Positions 34,701 through 43,045 of a stretch of DNA of 64,000 bases are shown here, one piece after another; the stretch's first letter is position 1; each line of letters starts with the position of its first letter. A program made the position numbers and the translations under genes. The stretch comes from Williamsia serinedens (GTDB lineage Bacteria > Actinomycetota > Actinomycetes > Mycobacteriales > Mycobacteriaceae). The DNA lies in contig NZ_JAMTCG010000002.1 of the NCBI RefSeq assembly GCF_024171725.1, positions 186,001-250,000 on the forward strand, in the 5' to 3' direction. Below the pieces are notes generated by a model. It ran no database searches, had not been told where the DNA came from, and worked only from the letters and a program-made list of their open reading frames with translations.

Positions 34701-35145
34701 CTCGGACCAGTGGCTGGCGATCACCCCGCCGCGTGCCGCCCAGCTGCGGACGCTGCAGGACGTGGTGGGCAGCAACACCCCGACTCTCGTCGACTTCACC
34801 GTCGCCCAGCAGTTCCCGTGCCAGCGGCCGATCGAGTCACGGCACGGCATCACCCAGGTGCCGCGCTGGCGCATCCTGCCGGACCGCATCACCGCGCTCT
34901 CCCAGTCGAAGACGTGGATGTCGTCCGACGACGGTGGCGTGCTGGGCATCTCGGAGGGGACCACCACCCCGACGACGGTGCCGACCTACCTGCGGGACGA
35001 CTGGTACCGCGACTGGGGGTCGCTGGAACGACTCACCCCGCTCGCACCCGACGCCCCGACCGCCGTGCCCACCCTCGGTGAGCAGAACCGGTGGGGCTGG
35101 ACGCGCGAGGGATCGCTGCGTGTCGTGAGGTCCGACGACTCATGA
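31798..35145 (+). CDS. embA: Arabinosyltransferase EmbA (GT53)
   Basis: A 1115-residue paralogue of the flanking Emb proteins. In mycobacteria EmbA pairs with EmbB to form the terminal branched arabinan of arabinogalactan. The EmbA-type sequence GAGTPDDGYILTMGRT (Asp282/Asp283) and PEAPFDWYYSFLG, where EmbB and EmbC have GWYY/GWHY, supports the assignment. N-terminal helix, soluble domain, about 14 further helices and C-terminal lectin-like domain are all present. GTG start is 27 bases after embC; the end overlaps embB by 4 bases (ATGA), so embA-embB are translationally coupled as expected for heterodimer partners. Confidence 0.94.
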   Translation: MPMTARPSDDGSPSTGGIRSARTARLVAVVAGLVGIVACALTPLLPVTTTTSSISWPQGQQLAADTPSVVAPLTAQTPQTLTATIPCSLFSSLGSSGTLLATMPTGADGAAQKSLVVSATAQTATVSFRGEVAASASRAAIASPQCRSLQIVVSPTRTGAQFVGLGPATTVTPDKRPQVSGIYSTLSTPRVQAAVAQGLRVDVGVDSRFASTPTVLKLLVMIVGIVAVALASIALARLDWLGGHHRRVGLRSWRRVLAPRASDMAVTAVMIVWLFLGAGTPDDGYILTMGRTAGAAGYLGDYYRWFDIPEAPFDWYYSFLGHWSSVSTAGLWMHLPQLIAALVSWFVLSRVLLPRMGAAVRRSGWAIWAAAALFVAFWLPFDSGLRSEPIIVTGSLLTWWGVEQAIGTRRLLPAALATFAAGLTLALAPHGVIAVAVLIVGARPMVSVVLRRRREVGWAALVFPIVAAGLLTLVVVFRDQTLATVYDAVRIRFTVGPSLSWHEEYFRYFFLTVSTDDGALTRRVPVLLLLASLFIVLAVMLRRRRIRGIDPGPVWRGIGAVGVTLILWVFTPTKWTIQFGIFAGIAAALAAVATVAIAQSAARSSRNLMALVAGLLFALAASMAGKNAWPWAYDFGISWFDRAPVLAGIQVSSILLVLAVVASAVAVYLHLRLDFTTHRGMVHDSSSTVDAPVDTASRADRRRLVLASSPIAVIAIVMVVAELAVFAKAAVARPSFTVVSANLDALRGNTCAMADDVLVEPDANAGTLVPADGRSASQALAGTDPVGFTPNGVASDLSPEGSQSRPGQMNVAGIVQNPYTVLGGSPGTLGGNGPRTVNGSTAALPFGLDPARTPVLGSFGFDSGKASLTTDWYRLPARGSTPLIVVTAAGAIASVDVDGVGEFGRSLQVQFGTTGPDGQFTQVGAPFMPIDPGPEPPNRPWRNLRVPTAVIPPRADVMRLVAVDDNLTSDQWLAITPPRAAQLRTLQDVVGSNTPTLVDFTVAQQFPCQRPIESRHGITQVPRWRILPDRITALSQSKTWMSSDDGGVLGISEGTTTPTTVPTYLRDDWYRDWGSLERLTPLAPDAPTAVPTLGEQNRWGWTREGSLRVVRSDDS

Positions 35146-38100
35146 GCACCCCCGAGCCCGACGGCGACGCCGCGACCACCCCTGAGAACACCGAGGGACG
35201 CACTGTGACCACCACCGAGAGACCGCCGGCGCCGCCGACGTCCGCGCGACGTCTGCGCATCGTGCGTCTCGTCGCGGTGGTGACGGGTCTGCTCGGGGCG
35301 TTGCTCGCGATCGCGACACCGCTGTTGCCGGTCAACCAGACCACCGCCCAGCTCACCTGGCCGCAGCAGGGCGTGAACGCCGTCGCCGCACCGCTGGTGT
35401 CGTTCGTGCCCATAGACGCCGAGGTGGCGGTCCCCTGCTCGACGGCATCGCGTCTGCCGTCGTACGGCGGCAACCTGCTGTCGACCATCCCGCCGGCCGG
35501 CTCCGACGCCTACGCCCGCGGCCTGTTCGTGTCCGTGACCTCCGACCAGATACAGGTCACCGACCGCAACGTCGTGCTGGTCAACACGCCGCGCGCCGCC
35601 GCGCAGTCGAACCCGGACTGCCGGATCGAGATGCAGCTGACGGGCACCGGCACCCGCGCGCAGATCGTCGGTCTCCCCGACTCGGCGCAGGGGCAGCTGA
35701 CCTTCTCCGTCGGCGACCCGAACCTGCGCCCGCAGATCGTCGGCATCTACACCGACCTGCCCCAGTCGACCCCGACGACCGGACTGTCGGTGCGCGCCAC
35801 CATCGACACGCGATTCGTCACGACGCCGACCACGCTGAAGTTCACCGCGATCGTGCTCGGCATCGCCATGACGCTGGTGTCGCTGATCTCGCTGGGCATC
35901 CTCGACGCCGGCGACGGACGCCGGCACCGCCGCTTCCTGCCCGCCGGGTGGTGGACGCTGCGACCCGTCGACGGTGTCGTCGTGGTGACGCTGGCCCTGT
36001 GGTGGTTCCTCGGCGGCAACACCTCCGACGACGGCTACAACTTCACCGTCGGCCGCGTCGCGGACGAGGCCGGCTACCCGATCAACTACTACCGCTACTT
36101 CGGCGTGCCGCAGGACCCGTTCGGCTGGCACTATCAGGTGATCCGGGCCATGACTCACGTCAGCCTGGCCGCGCCGTGGATGCGACTGCCCGCCTTCCTC
36201 CTCGGCCTCCTCGGCTGGTGGCTGCTCAGCCGCGAGGTCATCCCCCGCCTGGGTCGGACCGTGCGGCACTCGACGCCGGCGGTGTGGACCTGCGCCGCGG
36301 TGTTCCTGGCCATCTGGCTGCCGTTCAACAACGGTCTCCGTCCCGAACCCGCGCTGGCCGTCGGCGCCCTGCTCACCTGGTGCGCGGTGGACCGGGCGAT
36401 CGCGACCGGACGCTTCCTGCCGCTGGCCACCGCGACGGTCATCGCCGCGTTCACCCTCGCCATCGCGCCCGGTGGTCTCATGGCCGTCGCGGCACTGGTC
36501 GCCGGCATCCGACCGCTGGTGAAACGGCTCGCCCGCCGACGCCGCCGCGACGGCCTGCTGCCCATCCTCGCGCCGATCCTTGCCGCCGGGACGGCGGTCC
36601 TGTTCGAGATATTCGCCGACAACACGCTGTCGGGCGTCATCACGAGCTCGAAGGTCGCGAGCGCGGTCGGCCCGACCCTCGAGTGGTGGCAGGAACCGGT
36701 CCGCTACTACTACCTGCTGCTGCCCAACCAGGTCGACGCCTCACTCGCCCGCCGGTTCGGCATCCTGACGATGTTCCTGCTGCTGGTGTTCGTGATGCTG
36801 ATGATGCTGCGTCGGCGGTCGCCGAAGGGCATCGCGCGAGGACCCGTATGGCGCCTCATCGCGGTCATCCTCGGCACCGTCTTCATCATCTCGTTCACCC
36901 CCACGAAATGGACCCACCACCTCGGCGTCTACGCCGGCATCGCGGCCGGCCTGGCCGCCGCGGCGGGCGCGATGGCCGCCCCCGCGGTCCTGCGACGCCG
37001 TCGCAACCGGGCGTTCCTCGTCGCGGGGTTGTTCTTCGTCATGGGCATCGCGTTCGCCGGGATCAACGGCTGGTGGTTCGTCGGCACCTACGGGGTGCCG
37101 TGGCGTGACCGCCCACCGGCCATCGCGGGCATCCGCCTCTACTGGGTCCTGCTCGCGCTCTCGGTGGTGGCCGCGCTCGTCGGCCTCTGGCGACACCTGC
37201 GCGACGACCACGTCGCCGACGCCGTCCGCACAGGCGACGCCGGCTCGACGACGCGGACCCGCCTCGCGGGCGCGGTAATCCCCACGCTCATCGGGCTCGT
37301 CGTGATCTTCGAGGTGCTGACGATGGTGAAGGGCGCCGTCGCGCAACGGGACAGCTTCTCCTGGGCCAGCTCCAACGCCCGCGCGCTGACCGGTGACATC
37401 TGCGGCATGGCCGACGACGTCCTCGTCGAGACCGACCCGAACGCCGGGTTGTTGTCCCCGGCACGCGTCGCCGGCCAGTCACCGACGACGTCCCCCGGCG
37501 ACGCGCTCGCCGGGTCCGGCGCGTCGGGGTTCACCCCGAACGGCGTGCCGAACGACCTGTCGGTCGACACCACCCAGAGCAGCGACAGCACCGGCTCGAC
37601 GACGAGCAGCTCCACGAACACCACCGCGGGCTCGGCCGGGTCGTCGGACTCCGGTGCCGACGAGTCCAGCGAGGCGGGAACCGGTGGCGGCCAGGGCGCC
37701 CGCGGCGTGAACGGGTCGACGGTGCGGTTGCCGTTCGGGTTGTCGCCCGACCGCACGCCCGTCTTGGGCAGCTACGGCGGACCGGGCGGGTCGTTCTCCA
37801 CCGACTGGTACCAGATGCCGCCGCGCACCTCCGACGCCCCGCTGCTGACGGTGTCGGTCGCCGGATCGGTCCAGGCGGTCAACGGGCTCGGCATCACCTC
37901 GGCGGGGCAGACGGTCCGCGTCCAGTACGGGCGCGTCGACGCCGACGGCACCGTCGTCCCGATCGGGCAGCGCACCCCGATCGACGTCGGCGAGGCCCCG
38001 ACATGGCGGAACCTGCGGTTCCCGCTGTCTGACGCACCGGCCGGCGCCTCGGTGGCGCGCCTCGTCGTCGCCGACGCCGGGGGCGGCACCGACCAGTGGG

Positions 38101-38519
38101 TCGCGGTCACCCCGCCCCGGATCAGCACGCTGACGACGCTGGAGAAGGTCGTCGGACGCACCGACCCCGTCCTCATCGACTGGGTCCCGGCGTTCGTCTT
38201 CCCGTGCCAGAAGCCGATGGGGGTCCACGACGGTGTCGCGCAGGTACCGCTGTGGCGCATCCTCCCCGACGCCGGGGCCACGCGGCAGAACAGCCAGACG
38301 TGGATGTCGGGCAAGGCCGGCGGTCCTCTCGGCCTGACCGAGGCGATGCTGCGTCCGCAGCTGCTCGCGACCTACCTCCGCAACAACTGGGGCAACGACT
38401 GGGGCTCGTTGCAGCGCTTCTCGCAGATCGAGCCGGCGTCGACGGCCCGGCTCGACCTGGGGACGGCCACACGGTCCGGTCTGTGGGACCCCGCCCCCAT
38501 GCGATCGATCGGATATTGA
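35142..38519 (+). CDS. embB: Arabinosyltransferase EmbB (GT53)
   Basis: A 1125-residue arabinosyltransferase, partner of EmbA and the main ethambutol target in mycobacteria. GGNTSDDGYNFTVGRV carries catalytic Asp296/Asp297; the residue aligned with Met306 of M. tuberculosis EmbB is Val303. VPQDPFGWHYQVIRAMTHVS and MRLPAFLLGLLGWWLLSREV match the EmbB pattern. The C-terminal domain contains a Ser/Thr-rich insertion near residue 800 (SSDSTGSTTSSSTNTTAGSA) not typical of the family core. ATG 35142 overlaps the embA stop; the frame's earlier ATG at 35091 lies inside embA. Confidence 0.94.
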   Translation: MSTPEPDGDAATTPENTEGRTVTTTERPPAPPTSARRLRIVRLVAVVTGLLGALLAIATPLLPVNQTTAQLTWPQQGVNAVAAPLVSFVPIDAEVAVPCSTASRLPSYGGNLLSTIPPAGSDAYARGLFVSVTSDQIQVTDRNVVLVNTPRAAAQSNPDCRIEMQLTGTGTRAQIVGLPDSAQGQLTFSVGDPNLRPQIVGIYTDLPQSTPTTGLSVRATIDTRFVTTPTTLKFTAIVLGIAMTLVSLISLGILDAGDGRRHRRFLPAGWWTLRPVDGVVVVTLALWWFLGGNTSDDGYNFTVGRVADEAGYPINYYRYFGVPQDPFGWHYQVIRAMTHVSLAAPWMRLPAFLLGLLGWWLLSREVIPRLGRTVRHSTPAVWTCAAVFLAIWLPFNNGLRPEPALAVGALLTWCAVDRAIATGRFLPLATATVIAAFTLAIAPGGLMAVAALVAGIRPLVKRLARRRRRDGLLPILAPILAAGTAVLFEIFADNTLSGVITSSKVASAVGPTLEWWQEPVRYYYLLLPNQVDASLARRFGILTMFLLLVFVMLMMLRRRSPKGIARGPVWRLIAVILGTVFIISFTPTKWTHHLGVYAGIAAGLAAAAGAMAAPAVLRRRRNRAFLVAGLFFVMGIAFAGINGWWFVGTYGVPWRDRPPAIAGIRLYWVLLALSVVAALVGLWRHLRDDHVADAVRTGDAGSTTRTRLAGAVIPTLIGLVVIFEVLTMVKGAVAQRDSFSWASSNARALTGDICGMADDVLVETDPNAGLLSPARVAGQSPTTSPGDALAGSGASGFTPNGVPNDLSVDTTQSSDSTGSTTSSSTNTTAGSAGSSDSGADESSEAGTGGGQGARGVNGSTVRLPFGLSPDRTPVLGSYGGPGGSFSTDWYQMPPRTSDAPLLTVSVAGSVQAVNGLGITSAGQTVRVQYGRVDADGTVVPIGQRTPIDVGEAPTWRNLRFPLSDAPAGASVARLVVADAGGGTDQWVAVTPPRISTLTTLEKVVGRTDPVLIDWVPAFVFPCQKPMGVHDGVAQVPLWRILPDAGATRQNSQTWMSGKAGGPLGLTEAMLRPQLLATYLRNNWGNDWGSLQRFSQIEPASTARLDLGTATRSGLWDPAPMRSIGY

Positions 38520-38625
38520 CGCACGCACCACCTGTGACCTGCGGTAATGACCACCACTCACGATCAGCTGTCTGCTATCTTCCGTGATCGAATCGAGACA
38601 TCGGTTCGTCGGAAGTGAGGTGGAG

Positions 38626-39336
38626 ATGGCGGACGACTGGGATTTCGAGACCGCCCGCGCGGCACTGCGGGAGCAGGTGGCCCGCCGCTCGACCACCCCG
38701 CGGACGCCCGCAGGCGCGGTTCTGCTGCGTCACCGTGTCGCGACCACCGCGGCGCTCGCGGCCGTAGCGAGCGCTGTCGTCGTCGGCTCCTGGTGGGCGG
38801 CGGCGGGCGGTTCGGTGCGATCGACCGCCATCACGTCGGATGCGCGATCTGTCAGCGGGCCTGCAGCCCCCAGGCCGGGTTCACTCCCGGCACTGGCCAC
38901 CGTGGGGCCGATACAGCTGGTGACGGTGCCGGCGCCCGGCGGCGGATGGGTGCAGGTCGTGGTCGGCCCGGTGAGCACGACAACCGTCGGCGGCAGCGTC
39001 GTCGTCGACACACCGACCGCCCGGGGTGGACCCGAGACGTGGCAGACCGTGGCTCCGGCCGAGAACGTCAGCCCGGCACCGGTGGTTGCGGCGCCGGCAC
39101 CGGCGCGGTCCGGCGGTGGTCCGGCCGCCACCCCACCCCCACCACGGACGACGACGCCGGCATCGACCCCGCCGCCGGTGCCCGTCCCCACGACCGACCC
39201 GGCCGTCCCGACACCGGTCGAGCCGTCGCCGACCACCCCCACCCCGCCGGTCACCCCGGACACCCCGCCCGCGGTCGACCAGACCGGTTCCGGCGCAGCG
39301 CAATCCGGCGAAACGGGCGGATCAGACACACCCTGA
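38626..39336 (+). CDS. Membrane-anchored Pro/Thr-rich exported protein
   Basis: A 236-residue protein with a short cytosolic N-terminus (MADDWDFETARAALREQVAR), one membrane helix at about residues 36-57 and an outer part. The outer part has a compact beta-like stretch (LPALATVGPIQLVTVPAPGG to PTARGGPETW) and then an extended Pro/Thr/Ala-rich tail (PPPRTTTPASTPPPVPVPTT), like cell-wall-spanning stalks. No catalytic motif or known family was recognised. The ATG at 38626 has a strong AGGTGGAG site. It follows embB and precedes a ctaG-like gene on the same strand, 22 bases away. Confidence 0.75.
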   Translation: MADDWDFETARAALREQVARRSTTPRTPAGAVLLRHRVATTAALAAVASAVVVGSWWAAAGGSVRSTAITSDARSVSGPAAPRPGSLPALATVGPIQLVTVPAPGGGWVQVVVGPVSTTTVGGSVVVDTPTARGGPETWQTVAPAENVSPAPVVAAPAPARSGGGPAATPPPPRTTTPASTPPPVPVPTTDPAVPTPVEPSPTTPTPPVTPDTPPAVDQTGSGAAQSGETGGSDTP

Positions 39337-39358
39337 GCGGGCGCATACTGGGAGCGTG

Positions 39359-40318
39359 ATGTCGATGCAGCGCCCCGACCTCCTCACGGACTGGACCGTC
39401 ACCTGGGTGTGGTGGGCCGTCATCGCGGTCGCCGTGGTCGGGTACGCCGTCGGAGTCGTCCGGGTGCGCCGCTGGCCGGTCGGGCGCATCGCAGCGCTCG
39501 CGGCCGCGGTCGTCCTGCTGGTGGTCGTGCTGAACTCGCCCGTCGCGGCGTTCGCCCACCACCTGTTCTCGGTCCACATGATCGTGCACCTGCTGCTGAT
39601 CATGGTGATCCCGCTGCTGTTGGTGCTCGCGCAGCCCATCCGACTCGCGGTGGAGGCCTCGTCGGAGGCCGGTGCCCGTCGGATTCGCGCCGTCCTGGGC
39701 TTCCCGGTGACCCGGTTCCTCACCTCCCCGGCGTTCACCGTCCCGCTGTACGCCGCGGTCCTCGTCGGCACCCACCTCACCGGCTTCCAGCAGCTGATGA
39801 GCGAGAACATGGCCGTCCACGAGGCGGAGACGGTCCTCTACCTGGTGTCCGGGTACCTGTTCCTCCTGCCCTGCATCGGCACCGAGATCAGCGGCCACGA
39901 GCTGTCGCACCCGGTCCGCTTCGTCACCCTGCTGATCGCGATGGGTCCCGACACGCTCGTCGGCGTGGTGCTGATGCTGACCGGCACCGAGATCGCCCCC
40001 GCGTACGCCGCGTCGCGGATGGGCTGGGGTCCTGATCCGCTCGCCGACCAGTCGCTGGCCGGCGCCATCATGTGGTTCGGCGGCGACGGTCTGATGATGT
40101 GTCTGCTCCTCGTCGTCGCGGCCCAGTGGATCCGCAGCGACCGCACGCGGGACCCGTCGGAGCCACGACGCACCTCGTGGCTCGACAGCGCCCGGCGCGA
40201 GGCCACGATCGGTGACGGTTCCGGCGGTCCGGACTCCGATCTCGACGACGACGAGGCCGCGCTCGCCGCGTACAACGCCCGTCTGCGCGAACTGCACGGT
40301 CTCGACCGTCGAGGCTGA
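39359..40318 (+). CDS. Cytochrome c oxidase assembly protein, CtaG/caa3 type
   Basis: A 319-residue membrane protein with seven or eight helices: TVTWVWWAVIAVAVVGYAVG, VLNSPVAAFAHHLFSVHMIV, HLLLIMVIPLLLVLAQPIRL and others, then a charged cytosolic tail of 70 residues. Histidine-rich helix ends (AHHLFSVHMIVH) and the acidic HEAETVLYLVSGY are typical of CtaG_Caa3 proteins that help insert copper into cytochrome oxidase; related proteins fused to CopD take part in copper handling. No oxidase or copper gene is adjacent, so the role comes from family resemblance. Confidence 0.85.
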   Translation: MSMQRPDLLTDWTVTWVWWAVIAVAVVGYAVGVVRVRRWPVGRIAALAAAVVLLVVVLNSPVAAFAHHLFSVHMIVHLLLIMVIPLLLVLAQPIRLAVEASSEAGARRIRAVLGFPVTRFLTSPAFTVPLYAAVLVGTHLTGFQQLMSENMAVHEAETVLYLVSGYLFLLPCIGTEISGHELSHPVRFVTLLIAMGPDTLVGVVLMLTGTEIAPAYAASRMGWGPDPLADQSLAGAIMWFGGDGLMMCLLLVVAAQWIRSDRTRDPSEPRRTSWLDSARREATIGDGSGGPDSDLDDDEAALAAYNARLRELHGLDRRG

Positions 40319-40386
40319 CCGCGACCGATCGTGGCCCACGCCACGCACCGAGCCGCTGCCCACGGCGTCTGGAACACTGTCGAGTC

Positions 40387-42261
40387 ATGGGCAGGGGAAC
40401 CACGGGAAAGGCTGCGGCACCGGACTCCGACGAGCCCCGCACGCGCCTGCTCTGGGAACTCATCCGGCCCCGCCTCCCGCTGTTCGCACTGGCGACGCTG
40501 GCCGGACTGATCGCCACCGGGGCCCGCCTCGGCACCCCGCTCGCCACCAAGCACATCCTCGACTCGGTCAACGGCAAGGCGACCATGACCGGACCGCTGA
40601 GCATCCTCGTCGCACTGGTCGCGGTCGGTGCCGTCGCGCAGTGGTGGCAGATGGTGACGCTCGGCCGTCTCTCCGAAGGCGTCGTCTACGACGCCCGCCG
40701 CCGGATGAACCTGCGGTTCCTCTACGCGCGGCTCACCCCGCTGCAGAAGAGCCCCGTCGGCGAGCTCGTCACCCGCGTCACCTCCGATTCGCTGCTGCTC
40801 CGCGACGCCGCCTCGTCGAGCATCGTCGGCGGCGTGAACGGGATCGTGATGCTGTTCGGCGCACTGGTGATGATGGCGATCCTCGACCTGACGCTGGTCG
40901 CGGTCACCATCGGTGCGGTCATCGTGGTGGTCATCCTGTTCGGCCTGCTGCTCCCGGCGATCGCGCAGTCGCAGGAGCAGGCCCAGGCCGCGGTCGGTGA
41001 GCTCGGCGCCGAGCTCGACGGCAGCCTGCGTGCCATCAAGTCCATCAAGGCCGCGACCGCCGAGGAGCGCGTGCGGTCGCGTCTCGACGAGATCGCCGAG
41101 CGGTCCAGGGATCTCAACATGAAGGCGGTCCGTCGCCAGGCTCTCGCCATCACGACCTCGTGGACGGGGGTGCAGGCCGCAGTTCTGGTGATCCTCGCCG
41201 TCGGCGCCGTCCGCGTGGCCGACGGCGCGATGACGGTCTCGACGCTCGTCGCCTTCCTGCTCTACGCCTTCCAGATCGGCGACCCCATCGGACAGCTCAG
41301 CACCAGCCTGACCGGCCTGCAGGCCGGTCTCGCCGCGGCCCGGCGGATCCGCCAGATCGACGCGATCCCCTCGGAGTCGGAGCGACCCACCGCGCTCGGT
41401 CCGCAGGTCCCGTCGATGAACGATGCGGACCATCCGGTCGGGGACGGCTCCGGGATGCTGCTGCGGGGCGTGCACGCCGCGTACCCGGGCGGCGACCCGG
41501 TCCTCAACGGGATCGACCTGCGCATGCCCAACCGGGGGCACGTCGCCCTCATCGGCCCGTCGGGCGCGGGCAAGACGACGCTGCTGTCGCTGCTGCTGCG
41601 CTTCCTCGACCCGGACAGCGGTGAGCTGCGGCTGGGGACGACCGCGTACCACGAGGTCCCCGCGTCCAGCACCAGGAACCACTTCGCCTACGTGGAGCAG
41701 GAATCACCCCTGATCCCCGGCACGCTGCGGGAGAACCTGCGGCTCATCAACACCGAGGCGACGGACGCCGAGATGTACGAGGTGCTCGACCGTCTCTCGT
41801 TGAGCGGCATGGTCCGAGACCTCCCCGGCGGCCTGGACGCCGAGATCTCCTCGACGTCGCTGTCGGGGGGACAGCGTCAGCGCGTCGCGGTGGCCCGCGC
41901 CCTGCTCGCGCACCGCCCGGTCCTGCTCCTCGACGAGGCCACGGCCCAGGTGGATGCGTTGACCGAGAACGCGATCCACGACGCCATCGTCGACCACGCC
42001 CGCACCGGGCTCGTCATCACGATCGCCCACCGACTGTCGACCGTGGTGGACGCCGACATGATCGTCGTCCTGCAGGACGGCCACCTGATCGCCCAGGGCA
42101 CCCACGACGAACTGCTCGACTCCAGCCCGCTGTACCGGGATCTGTTGTCGGCGTTGCGGATCCCGACGGAGTCCGGCGACGGGTCCGTCGCCCGGCTGAC
42201 GCCGGTCGATGTCCCCCACCGGCTGGGACGGCACCGACGCGTCGCCCACGGGGAGAACTGA
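40387..42261 (+). CDS. ABC exporter, fused permease and ATPase
   Basis: A 624-residue half-transporter: six-helix permease (residues about 35-325) followed by a nucleotide-binding domain with Walker A GPSGAGKTTLL (about 393-401), Q-loop YVEQESPL, signature SLSGGQRQRVAVARALL (about 492), Walker B VLLLDEATAQ and switch His (ITIAHRLS). All ATPase motifs are intact, so the protein should act as a homodimeric exporter. Placed next to two glycosyltransferases, it might export a glycolipid, but that is contextual only. Its stop codon shares a 14-base palindrome with the stop of the convergent gene. Confidence 0.92.
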   Translation: MGRGTTGKAAAPDSDEPRTRLLWELIRPRLPLFALATLAGLIATGARLGTPLATKHILDSVNGKATMTGPLSILVALVAVGAVAQWWQMVTLGRLSEGVVYDARRRMNLRFLYARLTPLQKSPVGELVTRVTSDSLLLRDAASSSIVGGVNGIVMLFGALVMMAILDLTLVAVTIGAVIVVVILFGLLLPAIAQSQEQAQAAVGELGAELDGSLRAIKSIKAATAEERVRSRLDEIAERSRDLNMKAVRRQALAITTSWTGVQAAVLVILAVGAVRVADGAMTVSTLVAFLLYAFQIGDPIGQLSTSLTGLQAGLAAARRIRQIDAIPSESERPTALGPQVPSMNDADHPVGDGSGMLLRGVHAAYPGGDPVLNGIDLRMPNRGHVALIGPSGAGKTTLLSLLLRFLDPDSGELRLGTTAYHEVPASSTRNHFAYVEQESPLIPGTLRENLRLINTEATDAEMYEVLDRLSLSGMVRDLPGGLDAEISSTSLSGGQRQRVAVARALLAHRPVLLLDEATAQVDALTENAIHDAIVDHARTGLVITIAHRLSTVVDADMIVVLQDGHLIAQGTHDELLDSSPLYRDLLSALRIPTESGDGSVARLTPVDVPHRLGRHRRVAHGEN

Positions 42262-42271
42262 CCCGGGTCAG
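42258..42271. other. Perfect 14-bp palindrome spanning both stops of a convergent pair
   Basis: CTGACCCGGGTCAG reads the same on both strands and contains the TGA of the ABC exporter and the TGA of the convergent glycosyltransferase, with only six bases between the stops. The last codon of each gene also contributes. It could fold only as a minimal hairpin, so its main effect may simply be compact packing of two gene ends. Confidence 0.7.
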
Positions 42272-43044
42272 CCGTGTTGGTCGGGGGTCCGCACCAACGT
42301 GTCGACGACGCGGTGCGTGCCGAGCTCGCGCCGCTCGATGACCGGGGGGAAGGCTCGTGACCGCCAGTTGCGGCCGTAGAGCGTCTTCATCGCCCGGGTC
42401 ATCGACTTCATCGCCCGCCGAACGTATCTCCCGTCCATCTCGCGGACCGTCCGACGGCCGAGATGGTTGATGAAGCTCGTCTCGGTGCCGTACACCCCGT
42501 ATCCCGCGTCCTGGGCGCGCAGGCACAGGTCCAGGTTCGCGCCCCACGCATAGGACCCGAAGCTCCGCTCGTCGAGCTCCCCGACGTCCCGCCACGCGTC
42601 GCGGCTGATGGCCATCGCCGTGCCGTCGACGATCGGCGTCACGCGGTACACGTCGCGGGGCGTGTACTCCTCCGCCGGGCCGGCGTAGTCGCTGAGCACG
42701 GCGAGGTGGGCGCGGTCGTCGTAGACAGGGGCGACGACACCGGCGTCGTCCGGGAGTCCCTCGGGCAGCACCCCGTCGACGAATCCCCGGGACAGGCGGA
42801 CGTCGTTGTTCAGGGTCATCGCCCAGTCGTAGCCCTCCGCGAACGCCAGGCGCAGAGCGAGATTGGAACCGCCCGCCCACCCCAGGTTCCGGGGCGGCGT
42901 GACCACCTTCTCGTCACCGACCGGTTCGTAGTCGCCGCGGTTGTCGACGATGACGAAGTCCATCCGCTCGCGCGTCAGGTCGTGGACGACGTCGTGGGTG
43001 AGCTCCTGCTGCCCGTAGACGGGTACTCCGACCAGCATGGACAT
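42268..43044 (-). CDS. Glycosyltransferase family 2
   Basis: A 258-residue cytosolic GT-A enzyme. It shows the start LVGVPVYGQQELTHDVV, a nucleotide-sugar-binding VTPPRNLGWAGGSNLALR and the metal-binding MTLNNDVRLSRGF (DxD-like Asn-Asp-Val). PPRNLGWAGGSN and WGANLDLCLRAQDAGY are typical of rhamnosyl/galactofuranosyl-type GT2 proteins. Specificity is not readable. Starts one base after the stop of the larger glycosyltransferase upstream, so both are expressed together. An alternative ATG lies two codons in. Confidence 0.87.
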   Translation of the reverse strand: MSMLVGVPVYGQQELTHDVVHDLTRERMDFVIVDNRGDYEPVGDEKVVTPPRNLGWAGGSNLALRLAFAEGYDWAMTLNNDVRLSRGFVDGVLPEGLPDDAGVVAPVYDDRAHLAVLSDYAGPAEEYTPRDVYRVTPIVDGTAMAISRDAWRDVGELDERSFGSYAWGANLDLCLRAQDAGYGVYGTETSFINHLGRRTVREMDGRYVRRAMKSMTRAMKTLYGRNWRSRAFPPVIERRELGTHRVVDTLVRTPDQHG

Positions 43045-43045
43045 G

